From: Chlamydia muridarum str. Nigg
Lineage (GTDB): Bacteria; Chlamydiota; Chlamydiia; Chlamydiales; Chlamydiaceae
DNA length: 37,037 nucleotides
Direction of reading: 5' to 3'
NCBI RefSeq assembly: GCF_000006685.1
Contig: NC_002620.2
Span: forward strand, 1,035,914-1,072,950
Shown here one piece after another: positions 16,217-26,192 of this stretch. The notes under the pieces are model-generated. The model was not told the origin of the DNA and did not search any database. It saw nothing but the letters and a program-made list of their open reading frames with translations. Position numbers and translations under genes: made by a program. Numbering within the stretch: position 1 is the first letter of the stretch; each line of letters starts with the position of its first letter.

Positions 16217-18842
16217 AGCCAGAGTAAATTTCCCCAGCCAAGTGAGATAAAATCCCGTTGAGAACTTGCAAGGAGGTGGAAACTAAAGTCCATTCCTGTT
16301 GAATATTTGTCATTTGATTTTGCAAATTCAATTGTTGGGTCTGGCTCTGTGTTAAATAATCATGTTGATCTGTTTGCACTAGCGTATGCATAGGCCCTAA
16401 ACCACCTGAAGGACTTGCGCTATCAAATCCATTAACGACGTAACCTTCCAAACTAGCCAGTGTCGAAATCCAATCCGTGGGCCCCTTAATCTCATACTTA
16501 TCTTTATCGTAATTACCATCTTTTTGCAGAGGTTGATAATTTAGACTTCTTAACAAAGAGTCTAAAACTGACAACTGTTCAACAATAATCCGAATAAAAG
16601 CCAGGTATAAGTTTGTCTGCGTACGCATGTTATTCGCTTGAGCTGCAGTCACTTTATTACCAGCAGCCATAGCCTCTATTCTTGCAAGCAAAGCGTTTCC
16701 AAAAGCCTGAGCTCGATAACAACTATTGATGTCCCTAAGGATATACTCACGCTCCTTAGCGAAAGCACAAAGAAACTCAAAGAACCCTCCACAAAAATAG
16801 TCTACCCCCTCTTTACTCTCGACAAGGTAAGAGGACAAATTATAGTACACAGAGGATGTTGAGAAGTTATTTGTAATCGACAGAAGGTCATTAACAGCGT
16901 TTGCAGCTACGTTATTAAAATTCACTTCCTGAATCAAAGGATTCAAGAAATTTTCCTGTTTAGGAATCTGTGTATTCAAAACAAGATGGATAAAAGCAGA
17001 CCCTAAACTTGTAGACTCGATCCAATTATTTACAGCTTTCTCATGCAAAGTCTCTTGATTTCCAATACCAACATTGAATGTTGCCTTTGCCGGATCCAAC
17101 TCGTTATACACTTTATTGAGATTATCTATCTCGGTTTGAAATGTGTTGAGATACTCTTCGGCTTTTTTCTGAAACTCCCCAAGCATAGCCTGAGCCTGAT
17201 TAGCTGCTGCAGAAAGATCTAAATCTTTCGTAATCACATTATCTACGAAATTGCTGAAATTCGCTTTGCAAATTCCATTCGTGAAATCGATATAATTCTT
17301 CATTAATTCCGCCACGCCTGGAGAAGCCAAAGTAGCACAAAATGGCTGTTGCTGAAGCTCTTGGAATTTGTTGTTTACATATGGAATGACCTCGGTTTGA
17401 TTTAAAAACGTAGTCGCCATTGTACATTCAGCCACCTCACAATACGCTGCCATGTAAGATATTACATGTGCTAAAGTTTGTGCTGTGTTTGTATTGTTCA
17501 ACTGTAAAAATCGATTTACATATTCCGTGATGAGTGTTTTTCCATTTGTTTCTAAAACATTAGACATTTGCGACAATGCCATAAGCCCAGAGTAGCACTC
17601 CATTACAGATGCTAATCTTACAGACGTAAACGCTTTGTTATCATTTAAACGCTTAACCCCTTCCAACATACTTTCTAAAGATGCCTGTGCTTGTTGGAAA
17701 GATGTTTTTTTGATTTCTAACTCTTCAATGTTCTCCTTTACATCAGCACGCACAGCTTGTAGGTTCTGCGTAGCTTGCTGAAACGCCTTAACAACCGCTC
17801 CTTTACAGATCCCGGCCTCTTGCTTGGTTAGATAATAATCCATCACCTCTGGAGAGGGCAAAGCGGCTTGCTCATAAATCTTATGAATATCCTCGTCGGT
17901 TAAAGTGGTTTTTGTTGCATAAGGGATCATTTTAAGCACAGCTTCAATGATCTCTTGAGATCCCCCCAAGGCCGGTTCGACCTCCAAAACATTGCTGAAG
18001 GCTTCCATCCATGCCTTCAGTACCGACTTAGCATTAGCTTCTTTGACATTATCTTTTGTTAAAGATGTTGGAATATCCGGACCCAATGCCGAACATTTTT
18101 CTAACATCTCCTGAATATTTGCCCCAATAGTTGCACGATATTTCCAGAGATCTTCTTTCACATGTGTATTAAAATACTCAGAAACATAGAATTCCTCATA
18201 ATCCCTCAACGACTCTTCAATCGCTTGATCGGAAGCTCCTTGTGCCGTTAACTGTGCGGTGATAATAAGATCTTTCTTCTCTTGGATTTCTTGTTCCATT
18301 TCTTTTTTGATGATGGCTTTAATGGATTCATCAGAAGGAACATACGCATTACCAAAAACCGTAGTTTGCTCTGTCTCATTCAGAGAAGGTTTTGATTTAT
18401 AAGTCTCCATTAAAATGAGAGCTGCCGATATACTCCCTACCTGAGTCATAGGAAGCTCAGGGATATCCTCTATCAAAGTATTCAACCCATCTGAAATTGT
18501 AGTGACTAACGTCTTAGCTGTACTTTGTTTAATATCGGCAACCGTGTTACCAGAAATCGTTCTAGAAGAAAGAACACTGCCTTCCTGAAATCTTCTTACA
18601 ATCCCCTCTCCACCAGGGAAAATTTTATTATCTGGGTTAATGACAGAACCAACACCAAGATACCCGGCTTCTAAAGCTACAGACAATCGTCTAAGTATAT
18701 AAAGTCCAGAGTTCAACTCCTCAATATCAATAGCTGGTTTTGCTCGGTTTTTAAAATCTGAACAAGGATTTGTCAGTTTGATTTTAAATAAACCTTCTCC
18801 AGATACAGTATTGGGACGGAAATTTAAATAGTAAGAAGACAT
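16215..18842 (-). CDS. DUF582 type III secretion effector, CT619-like
   Basis: An 875-residue helical protein of the Chlamydia-only DUF582 family (PF04518). Family members are secreted into the host cell and bind the ESCRT-0 protein Hrs through the C-terminal domain; CT619 was also reported to contact Tsg101. The C-terminus LQNQMTNIQQEWTLVSTSLQ, then VLNGILSHL, matches the tails of the two neighbouring paralogues (QQEW, V, TSLQ, LN shared). The rest is far more divergent from them than they are from each other. No P(T/S)AP motif is visible. There is no signal peptide and no Shine-Dalgarno before the ATG; the leader is almost pure A/T. It is divergent from the CT620-like gene across about 119 bp. 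Confidence 0.92.
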   Translation of the reverse strand: MSSYYLNFRPNTVSGEGLFKIKLTNPCSDFKNRAKPAIDIEELNSGLYILRRLSVALEAGYLGVGSVINPDNKIFPGGEGIVRRFQEGSVLSSRTISGNTVADIKQSTAKTLVTTISDGLNTLIEDIPELPMTQVGSISAALILMETYKSKPSLNETEQTTVFGNAYVPSDESIKAIIKKEMEQEIQEKKDLIITAQLTAQGASDQAIEESLRDYEEFYVSEYFNTHVKEDLWKYRATIGANIQEMLEKCSALGPDIPTSLTKDNVKEANAKSVLKAWMEAFSNVLEVEPALGGSQEIIEAVLKMIPYATKTTLTDEDIHKIYEQAALPSPEVMDYYLTKQEAGICKGAVVKAFQQATQNLQAVRADVKENIEELEIKKTSFQQAQASLESMLEGVKRLNDNKAFTSVRLASVMECYSGLMALSQMSNVLETNGKTLITEYVNRFLQLNNTNTAQTLAHVISYMAAYCEVAECTMATTFLNQTEVIPYVNNKFQELQQQPFCATLASPGVAELMKNYIDFTNGICKANFSNFVDNVITKDLDLSAAANQAQAMLGEFQKKAEEYLNTFQTEIDNLNKVYNELDPAKATFNVGIGNQETLHEKAVNNWIESTSLGSAFIHLVLNTQIPKQENFLNPLIQEVNFNNVAANAVNDLLSITNNFSTSSVYYNLSSYLVESKEGVDYFCGGFFEFLCAFAKEREYILRDINSCYRAQAFGNALLARIEAMAAGNKVTAAQANNMRTQTNLYLAFIRIIVEQLSVLDSLLRSLNYQPLQKDGNYDKDKYEIKGPTDWISTLASLEGYVVNGFDSASPSGGLGPMHTLVQTDQHDYLTQSQTQQLNLQNQMTNIQQEWTLVSTSLQVLNGILSHLAGEIYSG

Positions 18843-18961
18843 AAAAACAAAACTAAAAACTTTTATGTTTTTATTTTCTTATTAAAAAAAGTTTTTTTCT
18901 ATATATATTTGTTTTTATAAAAATTTTTGTGGTAATCTTTTTATAAAAGATAATAGTTGAG
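18843..18961. promoter_or_regulatory. AT-rich divergent promoter region of two DUF582 effectors
   Basis: A spacer almost devoid of G and C, carrying runs of A and T and TATATATA. For the plus-strand gene, TTGTGG at 18928-18933 and GATAAT at 18949-18954 are separated by 15 bases, a plausible but short-spaced sigma66 pair. A start site at the usual distance would fall on or next to the ATG at 18962. For the minus-strand gene no pair stands out. Confidence 0.4.
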
Positions 18962-21448
18962 ATGTCTTCTATGAACACATTTAATAGAATTAACTCTATT
19001 TCAAAAGACTACATGAAAATAGAAGATATTTTTCTTTCTGCACCCAAGAACAAAACGTTCTTCATCAATCATGTCATGCAGTTTCAAAAAACAGAAATAG
19101 AACGAAATGCTATTCATAAGGTTCTCTCTCTTTTAGACAATGACGTGCAGGCTCAATACGAGCAACTCGTAACTTCCCTATCCTCCAACACATTAGCTAC
19201 AACTGCTCAACCAACAAAAGATTCATCTGCAATTACGTATGACCCTCCCTCTTCAAACCCTCTTTACAATGCCGCTAAGCAAGCTTGGGCGCACAATGTA
19301 TTAGCTGATTTTCTGAATGTTGTAACTGAAGCAAAAGCAAAAGCCGCAACAATCTCACAAAATGAAACAGACTTAAAGGCTTTAACCAATCTATCTTCCG
19401 TATTAACTGCTCTTGTCAACAAAGCTAAAGATGGAGAGCTTTCTCAAGAAAACTTTGAAACTTTTTATCTTCTTCCCGACCAAATCTTTTCTGCTATTCA
19501 ATCTTTCCCTTTTGAAGGGAATCAAAAAGTACTCTTTTCTAATCAGTTATTAGCTGCTTTTGGAGAAGATGGCTCTATAGAACAAATATTCGCAGATATA
19601 CGAATCGAAGGGCTTCAAGATGTTTTAAATATCGTCCAATCAAAACTGTCTCCCGAAGAGTTCGAGTCCTTCCAAGAATTACAAACTGTGATAGATACTC
19701 TCCGAGAATATGTTGAACCTTTTGACGCAGAAGGATTCAATACCATTTTACAAGTTAGCGAAGCATTATCTGTGGCTATTATAAAAACCTCCCTCCCCAG
19801 CAACGAAAAAATAGAACTTTGCCGTGATATCGCTGATTTTTACAAGGATCAAGTTTTATCTATCCAGCACTTGGACACTGTATTAAATGAGACGATTTAT
19901 ATAAATGCGCGACACAACTCTCTTTTCGCTGAAATTGCCAGCCTTGTTGCATTTATTATGGGAAGTTTCGCTCCCGTTGGATTGAACGCAACTAGCATAG
20001 AAGTGACCAATGCTTCGATTGCAGGGGCTTTACAAGCTGTTCGCGCAATTGATGCTCGTTTTCATGAACTCTCTCCCGATCAACAACAATTAGTCAATGA
20101 AACCGTTGCAAAGCTCAATGATTTCCATGGAGGTGAGTATATTGGAGCTGTGTGGGCCTATTTCATAGCAGCAACCACCATCGCTTCTAAAAATTCAGTG
20201 TCACCGGATGAAATTAAACAAGTATTAACTGCTCAAGCAAATACGATTGCTTCTTCTTTTTCTCTGACTCAAACACTAAAAACTACGATTAATAATATTG
20301 TCGCTAAAAATGGCCAATTTGAAACTGTAGTCGATGGAGTAGATCGGCAATACACCATTTTCAGCAGCGATTCTAATAATCAAGCTGTTCTTAACCCAAT
20401 TCTTCTCAACTTTGGATCTATAGGATTTTTACCTAATATCACCGAAGCAGCAAATACCCATTCAGAAACTTCTGCGCGCGCATTTTTTAGATTCAAAGCG
20501 TTAGCTCAAACAGAAAATGCAAAATTGGACGCTACTCTACAAGGTAGTGAAGACTTTTTAAAAAAAATCAACCAGCTAAGAAAAGATCTTTTTTCTTATC
20601 AACTGCTTGCACAATCACACGAAATACGCTCTCTTCCTCTCCCAGCGGCTGTGGCTTCAGTGTTAATAGATCGATACATGCCTAAAGAAATCGACTATTT
20701 AACACAGATGAAATCCGACCTATATTACAGCAACTTAGGGTCTAGTGTTGGGAACGCTATGATTGAAGCCATTTCTCAATTCGTAAACGGATCTACATAT
20801 TTCAACTTTGCAAGCTTTGCTGGCCAACAACCAATGACAGGGATGCATACAGATACCTTCCCAGGATCGCAAGAAACTGCAGCAGCAAAACTTGCTTTAG
20901 AAAAACAACAAACCAAACTTTTTATACAATACACTAATCAAGCATTAGCGGTTGTACAACAACAGCTAGCTCGTGTCAAAAATGACCCTGTAATTACCAA
21001 TGAGCAACGACTACGCATTCTGGATGCGTTAAATAGTTATGCCGATAACCTAAATTCCATCAACGGCTCTCTAGTCTTATTACAAGTCTATCTCAATCCA
21101 TTAAGTGTGGGAGTACGTGATGGGAACCAGGGCGGAGGTGATACAGGAAAAGACCCTGAAGGAACTTTCCACGTATTTGGAGGTCAAGAGCAGTGGCAAG
21201 CGCGTTTAGAGACACTAGAAGATGCTCTTGTCTCAGGACTCCCTTCGAATATCATTAATGGAGGCTTGTTCCCAGTACAGGCAACTGTGCAAGCAGATCA
21301 ACAAGCTTTTGCGGACATGGGCCAAAACTACCAACTAGAAATGCAAATGCATATGACTGCTATGCAGCAAGAATGGACTGTTGTTGCAACATCTCTGCAA
21401 ATTCTTAATCAAATCTATCTCGGATTGTCCAGAAAATTTGCTGGATAA
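18962..21448 (+). CDS. DUF582 type III secretion effector, CT620-like
   Basis: An 828-residue DUF582 protein, paralogous along its C-terminal half to the convergent CT621-like gene. Shared blocks are PLPAAVASVLIDRYMPKEI, LYYSNLGSSVGNAMIEAIS, STYFNFASFAGQQP, QQAFADMGQNYQLEMQMH and the tail MQQEWTVVATSLQILNQIYL. The N-terminal half is a predicted helical, Gln/Ser-rich region without signal peptide, typical of type III substrates. C. trachomatis CT620 is reported to be secreted into the host cytosol and to bind Hrs. There is no Shine-Dalgarno; the second in-frame ATG at 18971 is an alternative start, notably if transcription begins near 18962. Confidence 0.93.
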   Translation: MSSMNTFNRINSISKDYMKIEDIFLSAPKNKTFFINHVMQFQKTEIERNAIHKVLSLLDNDVQAQYEQLVTSLSSNTLATTAQPTKDSSAITYDPPSSNPLYNAAKQAWAHNVLADFLNVVTEAKAKAATISQNETDLKALTNLSSVLTALVNKAKDGELSQENFETFYLLPDQIFSAIQSFPFEGNQKVLFSNQLLAAFGEDGSIEQIFADIRIEGLQDVLNIVQSKLSPEEFESFQELQTVIDTLREYVEPFDAEGFNTILQVSEALSVAIIKTSLPSNEKIELCRDIADFYKDQVLSIQHLDTVLNETIYINARHNSLFAEIASLVAFIMGSFAPVGLNATSIEVTNASIAGALQAVRAIDARFHELSPDQQQLVNETVAKLNDFHGGEYIGAVWAYFIAATTIASKNSVSPDEIKQVLTAQANTIASSFSLTQTLKTTINNIVAKNGQFETVVDGVDRQYTIFSSDSNNQAVLNPILLNFGSIGFLPNITEAANTHSETSARAFFRFKALAQTENAKLDATLQGSEDFLKKINQLRKDLFSYQLLAQSHEIRSLPLPAAVASVLIDRYMPKEIDYLTQMKSDLYYSNLGSSVGNAMIEAISQFVNGSTYFNFASFAGQQPMTGMHTDTFPGSQETAAAKLALEKQQTKLFIQYTNQALAVVQQQLARVKNDPVITNEQRLRILDALNSYADNLNSINGSLVLLQVYLNPLSVGVRDGNQGGGDTGKDPEGTFHVFGGQEQWQARLETLEDALVSGLPSNIINGGLFPVQATVQADQQAFADMGQNYQLEMQMHMTAMQQEWTVVATSLQILNQIYLGLSRKFAG

Positions 21449-21456
21449 GAAAGGAT

Positions 21457-21492
21457 AAAGCAGCTTAAAAGCCTAAACTTTTAAGCTGCTTT
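21457..21492. terminator. Bidirectional terminator between CT620- and CT621-like genes
   Basis: AAAGCAGCTTAAAAG at 21457-21471 and its perfect complement CTTTTAAGCTGCTTT at 21478-21492 flank the loop CCTAAA. The 15-bp stem sits in the 54-bp gap between two convergent genes and would end both transcripts, although only short T runs follow. Confidence 0.8.
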
Positions 21493-21502
21493 CAAATGAC
21501 GA

Positions 21503-23998
21503 TTATCGGATTAAACTACGCGCTAATCCCAAGTAAATTTGATTCAATAACTGAAGAGAAGTGGCTACTACCATCCATTCTTGTTGCATGGTAGTGAGGT
21601 GCATTTGCAACTCCAACTGAAAATTTTGTCCCATATCTGCATAGGCTTGTTGATTAGAATGTACCAAGGCTTGCATCTGGAACATTCCAATGTTAACAGG
21701 GCTTCCAACTTCTCCAGACACGACAGTATCCTCTAAAGTCTGTAAAACTAACCGCCAATTAGTCCCATCTGCTCCATTCAAACCGTTTCTCACTTCAAAA
21801 ACTCCATCTACACCAGAAACAGCTTCTATCGAAAGTGGAGCCAAATTCGTTTTCAAAGATGACAAAGCATTGGATATAGCATCTAGAATACTAGTATATT
21901 GTGTGAGCTCATCCGAAATTTTTTTCTTTTGCTCTGCCGACAAACCTGCATCCGCAGCAACTAGGGTTTTCTGATTATTGACAACTGTTTTGGCATTAGC
22001 TGTAATTTCTAAAAACGAGTCTACTTGTTGTTTTTCTTCTTCTAATTTCTCCTTAGCACTATCCACAGATCCCGCGAAAATGTTTGGCCCTGTTTTACCT
22101 GTTGCAGGAGGCTGACCAATATAGTTAGCGAAACCAAAATAAGTGGCAGAATTGACATAAGGACTAATCGTTTCTAAAACTGTATTCCCGATGGTTGATC
22201 CCATATTTCCGTAATATAAACGATCCGATATAGCCTTTAAGAAACGAACCTCTTTGGGCATATAGTGATCTATCAACACCGAAGCCACAGCAGATGGGAG
22301 CGGAGAAGCTTCTACACTTTTGGTTTGTGCGAATGTTTTACCAGCATCTAAATCAGCCTGCATTTTGGACAAAAACTGACTTTTCATCTCCCGCTGAGCA
22401 ATATGTTGATGAAGAACATTTTTCTCCATATCAGCCGCAAGAATAAATCTTTCTCTTTCCTGCTCAAACACTTCTGCTTTAGAGAGCGCAACTGCTAATA
22501 TAGTTCCTAACACTTGATGAAAACTATCCCCTAAAGCCAACTCATCACAAATAGTAGCGCCTACTTCATTGTAAGAAAATAGCGCGTACCGCTCCCCATT
22601 TGTTAATGTTACATGCCCATTTTGAGCACATTCCTGCACAATTTCCCGCATTTTAGCAGTTAGAATAAAAGTTGGACTAAGCCCATTCAAAGCTTCTTCC
22701 AAACTTTCTTCTACTCCTTCCAATACCCCAGTTTCTTGGTTCTGACAATTTACAAGAAGTAGGTGTGTCCACAAAACTCCTAAATATTCATCCATTTTCT
22801 GATGATGCAGAGATGAAAGCGCATCATTTACCATCTGTTGCTGCTCTGCTGTTAAGGAATCAAAACGAAAGCCGATTGCTTGCACAGTAGGAAGAACACT
22901 TACCATCATGGCAGGATTCAGTAAAATGCGCTCCTCTTCACTAGTTGGAGACAACATTTGCATAAGAGAGGCAACCAAAGCAATTACCTGTACAAAGTGA
23001 CTACTTTGCCAAGAATTCACTAATAAAGCTTCTTGCTCAAGACCATGATATGCTTGAACTGCATCTACCTGCTCCTGGTACATAGCAGCTATTCGTTGAC
23101 AAAGATCCACCTTATAGCTTGCTTTCAGATCTGACTCGATAATTTGAGAAGAAATATGCCCCCCAACTCGAGCTATAGCTTCTATGTGTTCTTGACTAAG
23201 AAACTCTTTACCTGACTGCTGAATCGAAGAAATTTCAGAAGCAATATCTTGAAATGCCAAAAACTTGTCTGCTGGTAAACGCTCCTTAATCGCAGATAAA
23301 ATTACCTGAAAATTGTCTAAACGCATCCTAGCAAAAGACTGAGCAAGAGTCTCCTCTGTTCCAAAAACTTGAGAGAGAGATTGCATCCATGTTAATTTCT
23401 GTGTACTAGACACAGAAGCCCTTTGTAAAACACTAACCACATCTTTCGAAAGCAAGAACAGAGATCGAATATCTTCGGATGATAAGTTTTCTTTCTTATC
23501 CTGTAGAGAAGCTGCATCCATACGGACAGCAAGAAGATCTCCCTTTTCTTCCTCTGTGAATAGCGATTCTTCTACTAGAATCTGCTCCAAAAGCTCGCGC
23601 ATTCCTTGAACTAATCGTACTGCCCAAGATTGCTTAATACCTGTGAAAGCAGGCGTATTCGAATCTGCATTCACTACAGCAACAACTTGATTCTCAGCTT
23701 GTGTGGAAGATAACGGTTGTTCCTGAATATGTGAATTTTGAGGAGAACGTTCTGTCTGTCTATCTAGGTCAAACTGTTCTAATCGTTGAAGAAGACTTCG
23801 ATACTGTTGGTTTGCTTTTTGATCAAAAGAAACTAGGAGAGCTTTTAGCACTTCTTGCTCAATTTTGAGCTGTTCATATTGAGTAACCTGAGATATTACC
23901 TTCTCTGAAGAACTTGGTTGCGTAATCTTTTTCGCTATAGCCTCAAGAGCGCTATTATAATCTGTTAATGATCCTTGTGTATAATTAATACGGTTCAT
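21503..23998 (-). CDS. DUF582 type III secretion effector, CT621-like
   Basis: An 831-residue DUF582 protein. Its C-terminal half mirrors that of the CT620-like gene: PLPSAVASVLIDHYMPKEV, LYYGNMGSTIGNTVLETIS, ATYFGFANYIGQPP, QQAYADMGQNFQLELQMH and the tail MQQEWMVVATSLQLLNQIYL. The N-terminal part is rich in Gln and Glu and predicted helical, with no signal peptide. C. trachomatis CT621 was reported in the host cytoplasm and nucleus of infected cells. A weak GAGAG lies before the ATG. It is arranged tail-to-tail with its closest paralogue, so the pair is an inverted tandem duplication. Confidence 0.93.
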   Translation of the reverse strand: MNRINYTQGSLTDYNSALEAIAKKITQPSSSEKVISQVTQYEQLKIEQEVLKALLVSFDQKANQQYRSLLQRLEQFDLDRQTERSPQNSHIQEQPLSSTQAENQVVAVVNADSNTPAFTGIKQSWAVRLVQGMRELLEQILVEESLFTEEEKGDLLAVRMDAASLQDKKENLSSEDIRSLFLLSKDVVSVLQRASVSSTQKLTWMQSLSQVFGTEETLAQSFARMRLDNFQVILSAIKERLPADKFLAFQDIASEISSIQQSGKEFLSQEHIEAIARVGGHISSQIIESDLKASYKVDLCQRIAAMYQEQVDAVQAYHGLEQEALLVNSWQSSHFVQVIALVASLMQMLSPTSEEERILLNPAMMVSVLPTVQAIGFRFDSLTAEQQQMVNDALSSLHHQKMDEYLGVLWTHLLLVNCQNQETGVLEGVEESLEEALNGLSPTFILTAKMREIVQECAQNGHVTLTNGERYALFSYNEVGATICDELALGDSFHQVLGTILAVALSKAEVFEQERERFILAADMEKNVLHQHIAQREMKSQFLSKMQADLDAGKTFAQTKSVEASPLPSAVASVLIDHYMPKEVRFLKAISDRLYYGNMGSTIGNTVLETISPYVNSATYFGFANYIGQPPATGKTGPNIFAGSVDSAKEKLEEEKQQVDSFLEITANAKTVVNNQKTLVAADAGLSAEQKKKISDELTQYTSILDAISNALSSLKTNLAPLSIEAVSGVDGVFEVRNGLNGADGTNWRLVLQTLEDTVVSGEVGSPVNIGMFQMQALVHSNQQAYADMGQNFQLELQMHLTTMQQEWMVVATSLQLLNQIYLGLARSLIR

Positions 23999-24159
23999 GG
24001 CCAGCTCTCTAAACTCTACAGCTTCATTTTTCGCGAACCTATCCCAACAATATTTTTTTTACAACTTTCTCCCAGAAGGCAAAAAAGCTACTTTTTTCTT
24101 TTCATCGTATTAAGAACTTATTACTGAAAACTCTTCTATAAGAATCATGCGTATTAAAA

Positions 24160-24195
24160 AGAAAAAAAAGAGCCAAAAAAGAATTTTTTTGGCTC
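24160..24195 (-). terminator. Intrinsic terminator of the CT622-like gene
   Basis: GAGCCAAAAAA (24170-24180) pairs with the TTTTTTTGGCTC segment ending at 24195. Read on the minus strand it is followed by a long T tract (the A run at 24162-24169). It is 27 bases beyond the stop codon. Confidence 0.85.
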
Positions 24196-24221
24196 CAGAA
24201 TCGTTATCCTCTTTCTAAATA

Positions 24222-26084
24222 CTAAGAGAGGTAGCCAGAGAACAACGAAGCAATGTTGACCAATACCTGCTGAATGAAAGCAGGTTGTCTTCTAAATGCA
24301 TTTTCTTTCGATTCTACAAGATTGCGCTCCCCGTCAATAAACTCTTGTTCCAACTTCGCAGCAAATTTCTGTAAAGTGGCTGAAGAAGATCCCAATGAAG
24401 GAGAGTTATCGATAGACTTCGAGAGTTTTTGCATAATCGCTTCTTGATTGTCTTGAGGATTACTTGCAATGATCCCCATCAAAGAATCTAGAACCTGCAA
24501 GCGACCATAGACATCACCAAGAGTGCTGCTATCTCTTACAATAGTTTCTGCAGCTCTACGACTACTATCTGTACTACGTCCTTGTGGTTCTATACCAGAA
24601 CGAGAAACCGTTCTTGAAAGAGCTGGATTTGCAGTTTGATTAATAACGGATTGCACTCCAGACCTGCTTTCTGAGTACACAGAACTTAACGTTTTATAAG
24701 CAGAATACCCTTTGGAAAGAGCCGATTCGTATGATTTTCCTGATGACGAAGAAAACGCTGTGTTGTAAAGCTGCTTTACATTTGTTTGGATAATTCCTGC
24801 TGTTCCAGAAGAACCCCCGCCAACCTGAGCTGCAGCAAAAGCCACTTGTCCCAAAACCGTTGCTAGATCCTCTGCTTGCATTCCTGCAGCTGGGTCAGCT
24901 AGCTGATCTGACAAAGTCTCCAATTGCTTATCCATTGCTTGTAGCTCTTTTGCTGTTGCAGGATTACTTACGTCAAACTGCTCAATCATGGATCGGAATC
25001 CTTGCATAATGGTCGATGCCATCTCGTTATCCGCATCATCAAGTAGCGAAGAAATTCTACCTGATCTACTTGATGTTTTCATAGCTCCTGCAGCTTTACC
25101 TGCAGAGCTTCCCGACCCATCTAGACCAACAATAGGAATGTCAGAACCACTAGGTTTAATATCTTGAATATCTTTTTTCGCTTGAGCAACTTGCTCTTCA
25201 GCCCTAGATACCATAATAGATGAAGCTATGTCTGGGTTGTCTTGTTTTAACTTAGCAATTTTAGCTTCTGCATCATCGATTATCTTCTTACAAGCTTCGA
25301 TATTATCGGGACTATTATTTTGCAGAGCACTCTGAACAGCAGCCTGGCTTCGATTTCCTTCATCAACTATCTCTTGTAAAGCAGTGGCCTGTTTGGTTCC
25401 TTTGTCCGAAGATTCGGTAATCACTTCCTTAGCATTCGTAAGCACATCGTTATAATTTAGGTTTTGTCCCTGAAGTTTATTAACGATTTCTTCTGCTGAG
25501 TTCTTATTCATCGTAAATTGGTCTCTCATTGCTGGAAGCTGAAACCAAGAATCCGTTGTTATTAGATCGTCTAGTAGCGTCTTATTTTGATTTTCAATAG
25601 CAACCAACCGATTTAGCTGACTAATAACGTCTTGTTTTGCTTGAAGATTTTGCTTAATGCCTGTTACTTCATTTTGTTGGTCCGTCGTTGATTGCAAACG
25701 CTCCATATCTTGAAGCGCCGCATTCAAATCACCCATATATCTTTCATAATCAGCCAGCGTTGTTGCGCTCTGTAATCCACTCTTAGCTGTATCAAAATTA
25801 GTTTTAGCATCATCGTAGGTGGTTGCAGGAGCTCGTGTAACTGTAGAAGTAGGAGCCGAAGCATCCACCCCTGGCAGGCTATTCGAAATGGCATCACGAA
25901 CAGATACCAATGCGCTCTTTGCTTCCGATAATAAATTCCACTGGCTTACAGAAGATGAGTTTGTAGAGCTAGCGTCCGAAGCTTTCGCTGACGCCTTAGT
26001 CTCCTCGGAAGAGGTAACTTGCCCATTAACAAAAGAATTCACTGAATTCTGATTAGAAGAAATTGATTCAGATCCTGGAGCCAT
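24222..26084 (-). CDS. Type III secretion effector CT622-like (TaiP homologue; 76-kDa protein family)
   Basis: A 620-residue protein, clearly orthologous to C. trachomatis CT622 but with many substitutions. Recognisable shared stretches include IKPSGSDIPIVG, MQGFRSMIEQF, QVAFAAAQVGGGSSGTAG, YSESRSGVQSVI and the C-terminus PAFIQQVLVNIASLFSGYLS. CT622 is reported to be secreted with help of its chaperone CT635 and to bind host ATG16L1 (TaiP). The N-terminal about 90 residues are Ser/Thr/Ala-rich and disordered-looking, as in type III signals; the middle is helical. The start at 26084 (MAPGSESISSNQ) aligns with the known family N-terminus; the frame extends to 26132. No Shine-Dalgarno is present in the A/T-only leader. 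The CT623-like gene lies upstream on the same strand. Confidence 0.92.
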   Translation of the reverse strand: MAPGSESISSNQNSVNSFVNGQVTSSEETKASAKASDASSTNSSSVSQWNLLSEAKSALVSVRDAISNSLPGVDASAPTSTVTRAPATTYDDAKTNFDTAKSGLQSATTLADYERYMGDLNAALQDMERLQSTTDQQNEVTGIKQNLQAKQDVISQLNRLVAIENQNKTLLDDLITTDSWFQLPAMRDQFTMNKNSAEEIVNKLQGQNLNYNDVLTNAKEVITESSDKGTKQATALQEIVDEGNRSQAAVQSALQNNSPDNIEACKKIIDDAEAKIAKLKQDNPDIASSIMVSRAEEQVAQAKKDIQDIKPSGSDIPIVGLDGSGSSAGKAAGAMKTSSRSGRISSLLDDADNEMASTIMQGFRSMIEQFDVSNPATAKELQAMDKQLETLSDQLADPAAGMQAEDLATVLGQVAFAAAQVGGGSSGTAGIIQTNVKQLYNTAFSSSSGKSYESALSKGYSAYKTLSSVYSESRSGVQSVINQTANPALSRTVSRSGIEPQGRSTDSSRRAAETIVRDSSTLGDVYGRLQVLDSLMGIIASNPQDNQEAIMQKLSKSIDNSPSLGSSSATLQKFAAKLEQEFIDGERNLVESKENAFRRQPAFIQQVLVNIASLFSGYLS

Positions 26085-26133
26085 AATAATTAAAAAAAAA
26101 TAAAAACCTTCTTCTTTAATTATATATAGCAAT

Positions 26134-26167
26134 AAAAAAAGCCCACACCAGAAATAAGGGTATAGGC
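26134..26167 (-). terminator. Intrinsic terminator of the CT623-like gene
   Basis: On the minus strand GCCTATACC pairs with GGTGTGGGC (9 bp including two G-T pairs; plus coordinates 26159-26167 and 26141-26149) and is followed by seven T (the A run 26134-26140). It separates CT623-like from CT622-like transcription. Confidence 0.8.
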
Positions 26168-26192
26168 TCCTAAAGACTTCTTTCTTAAGAAA

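Noticed and set aside
16215..18842. P(T/S)AP late-domain motif in the CT619-like effector, expected from the reported Tsg101 contact
   Set aside because: No PTAP or PSAP string is visible in the translation; any Tsg101 contact must use another element.
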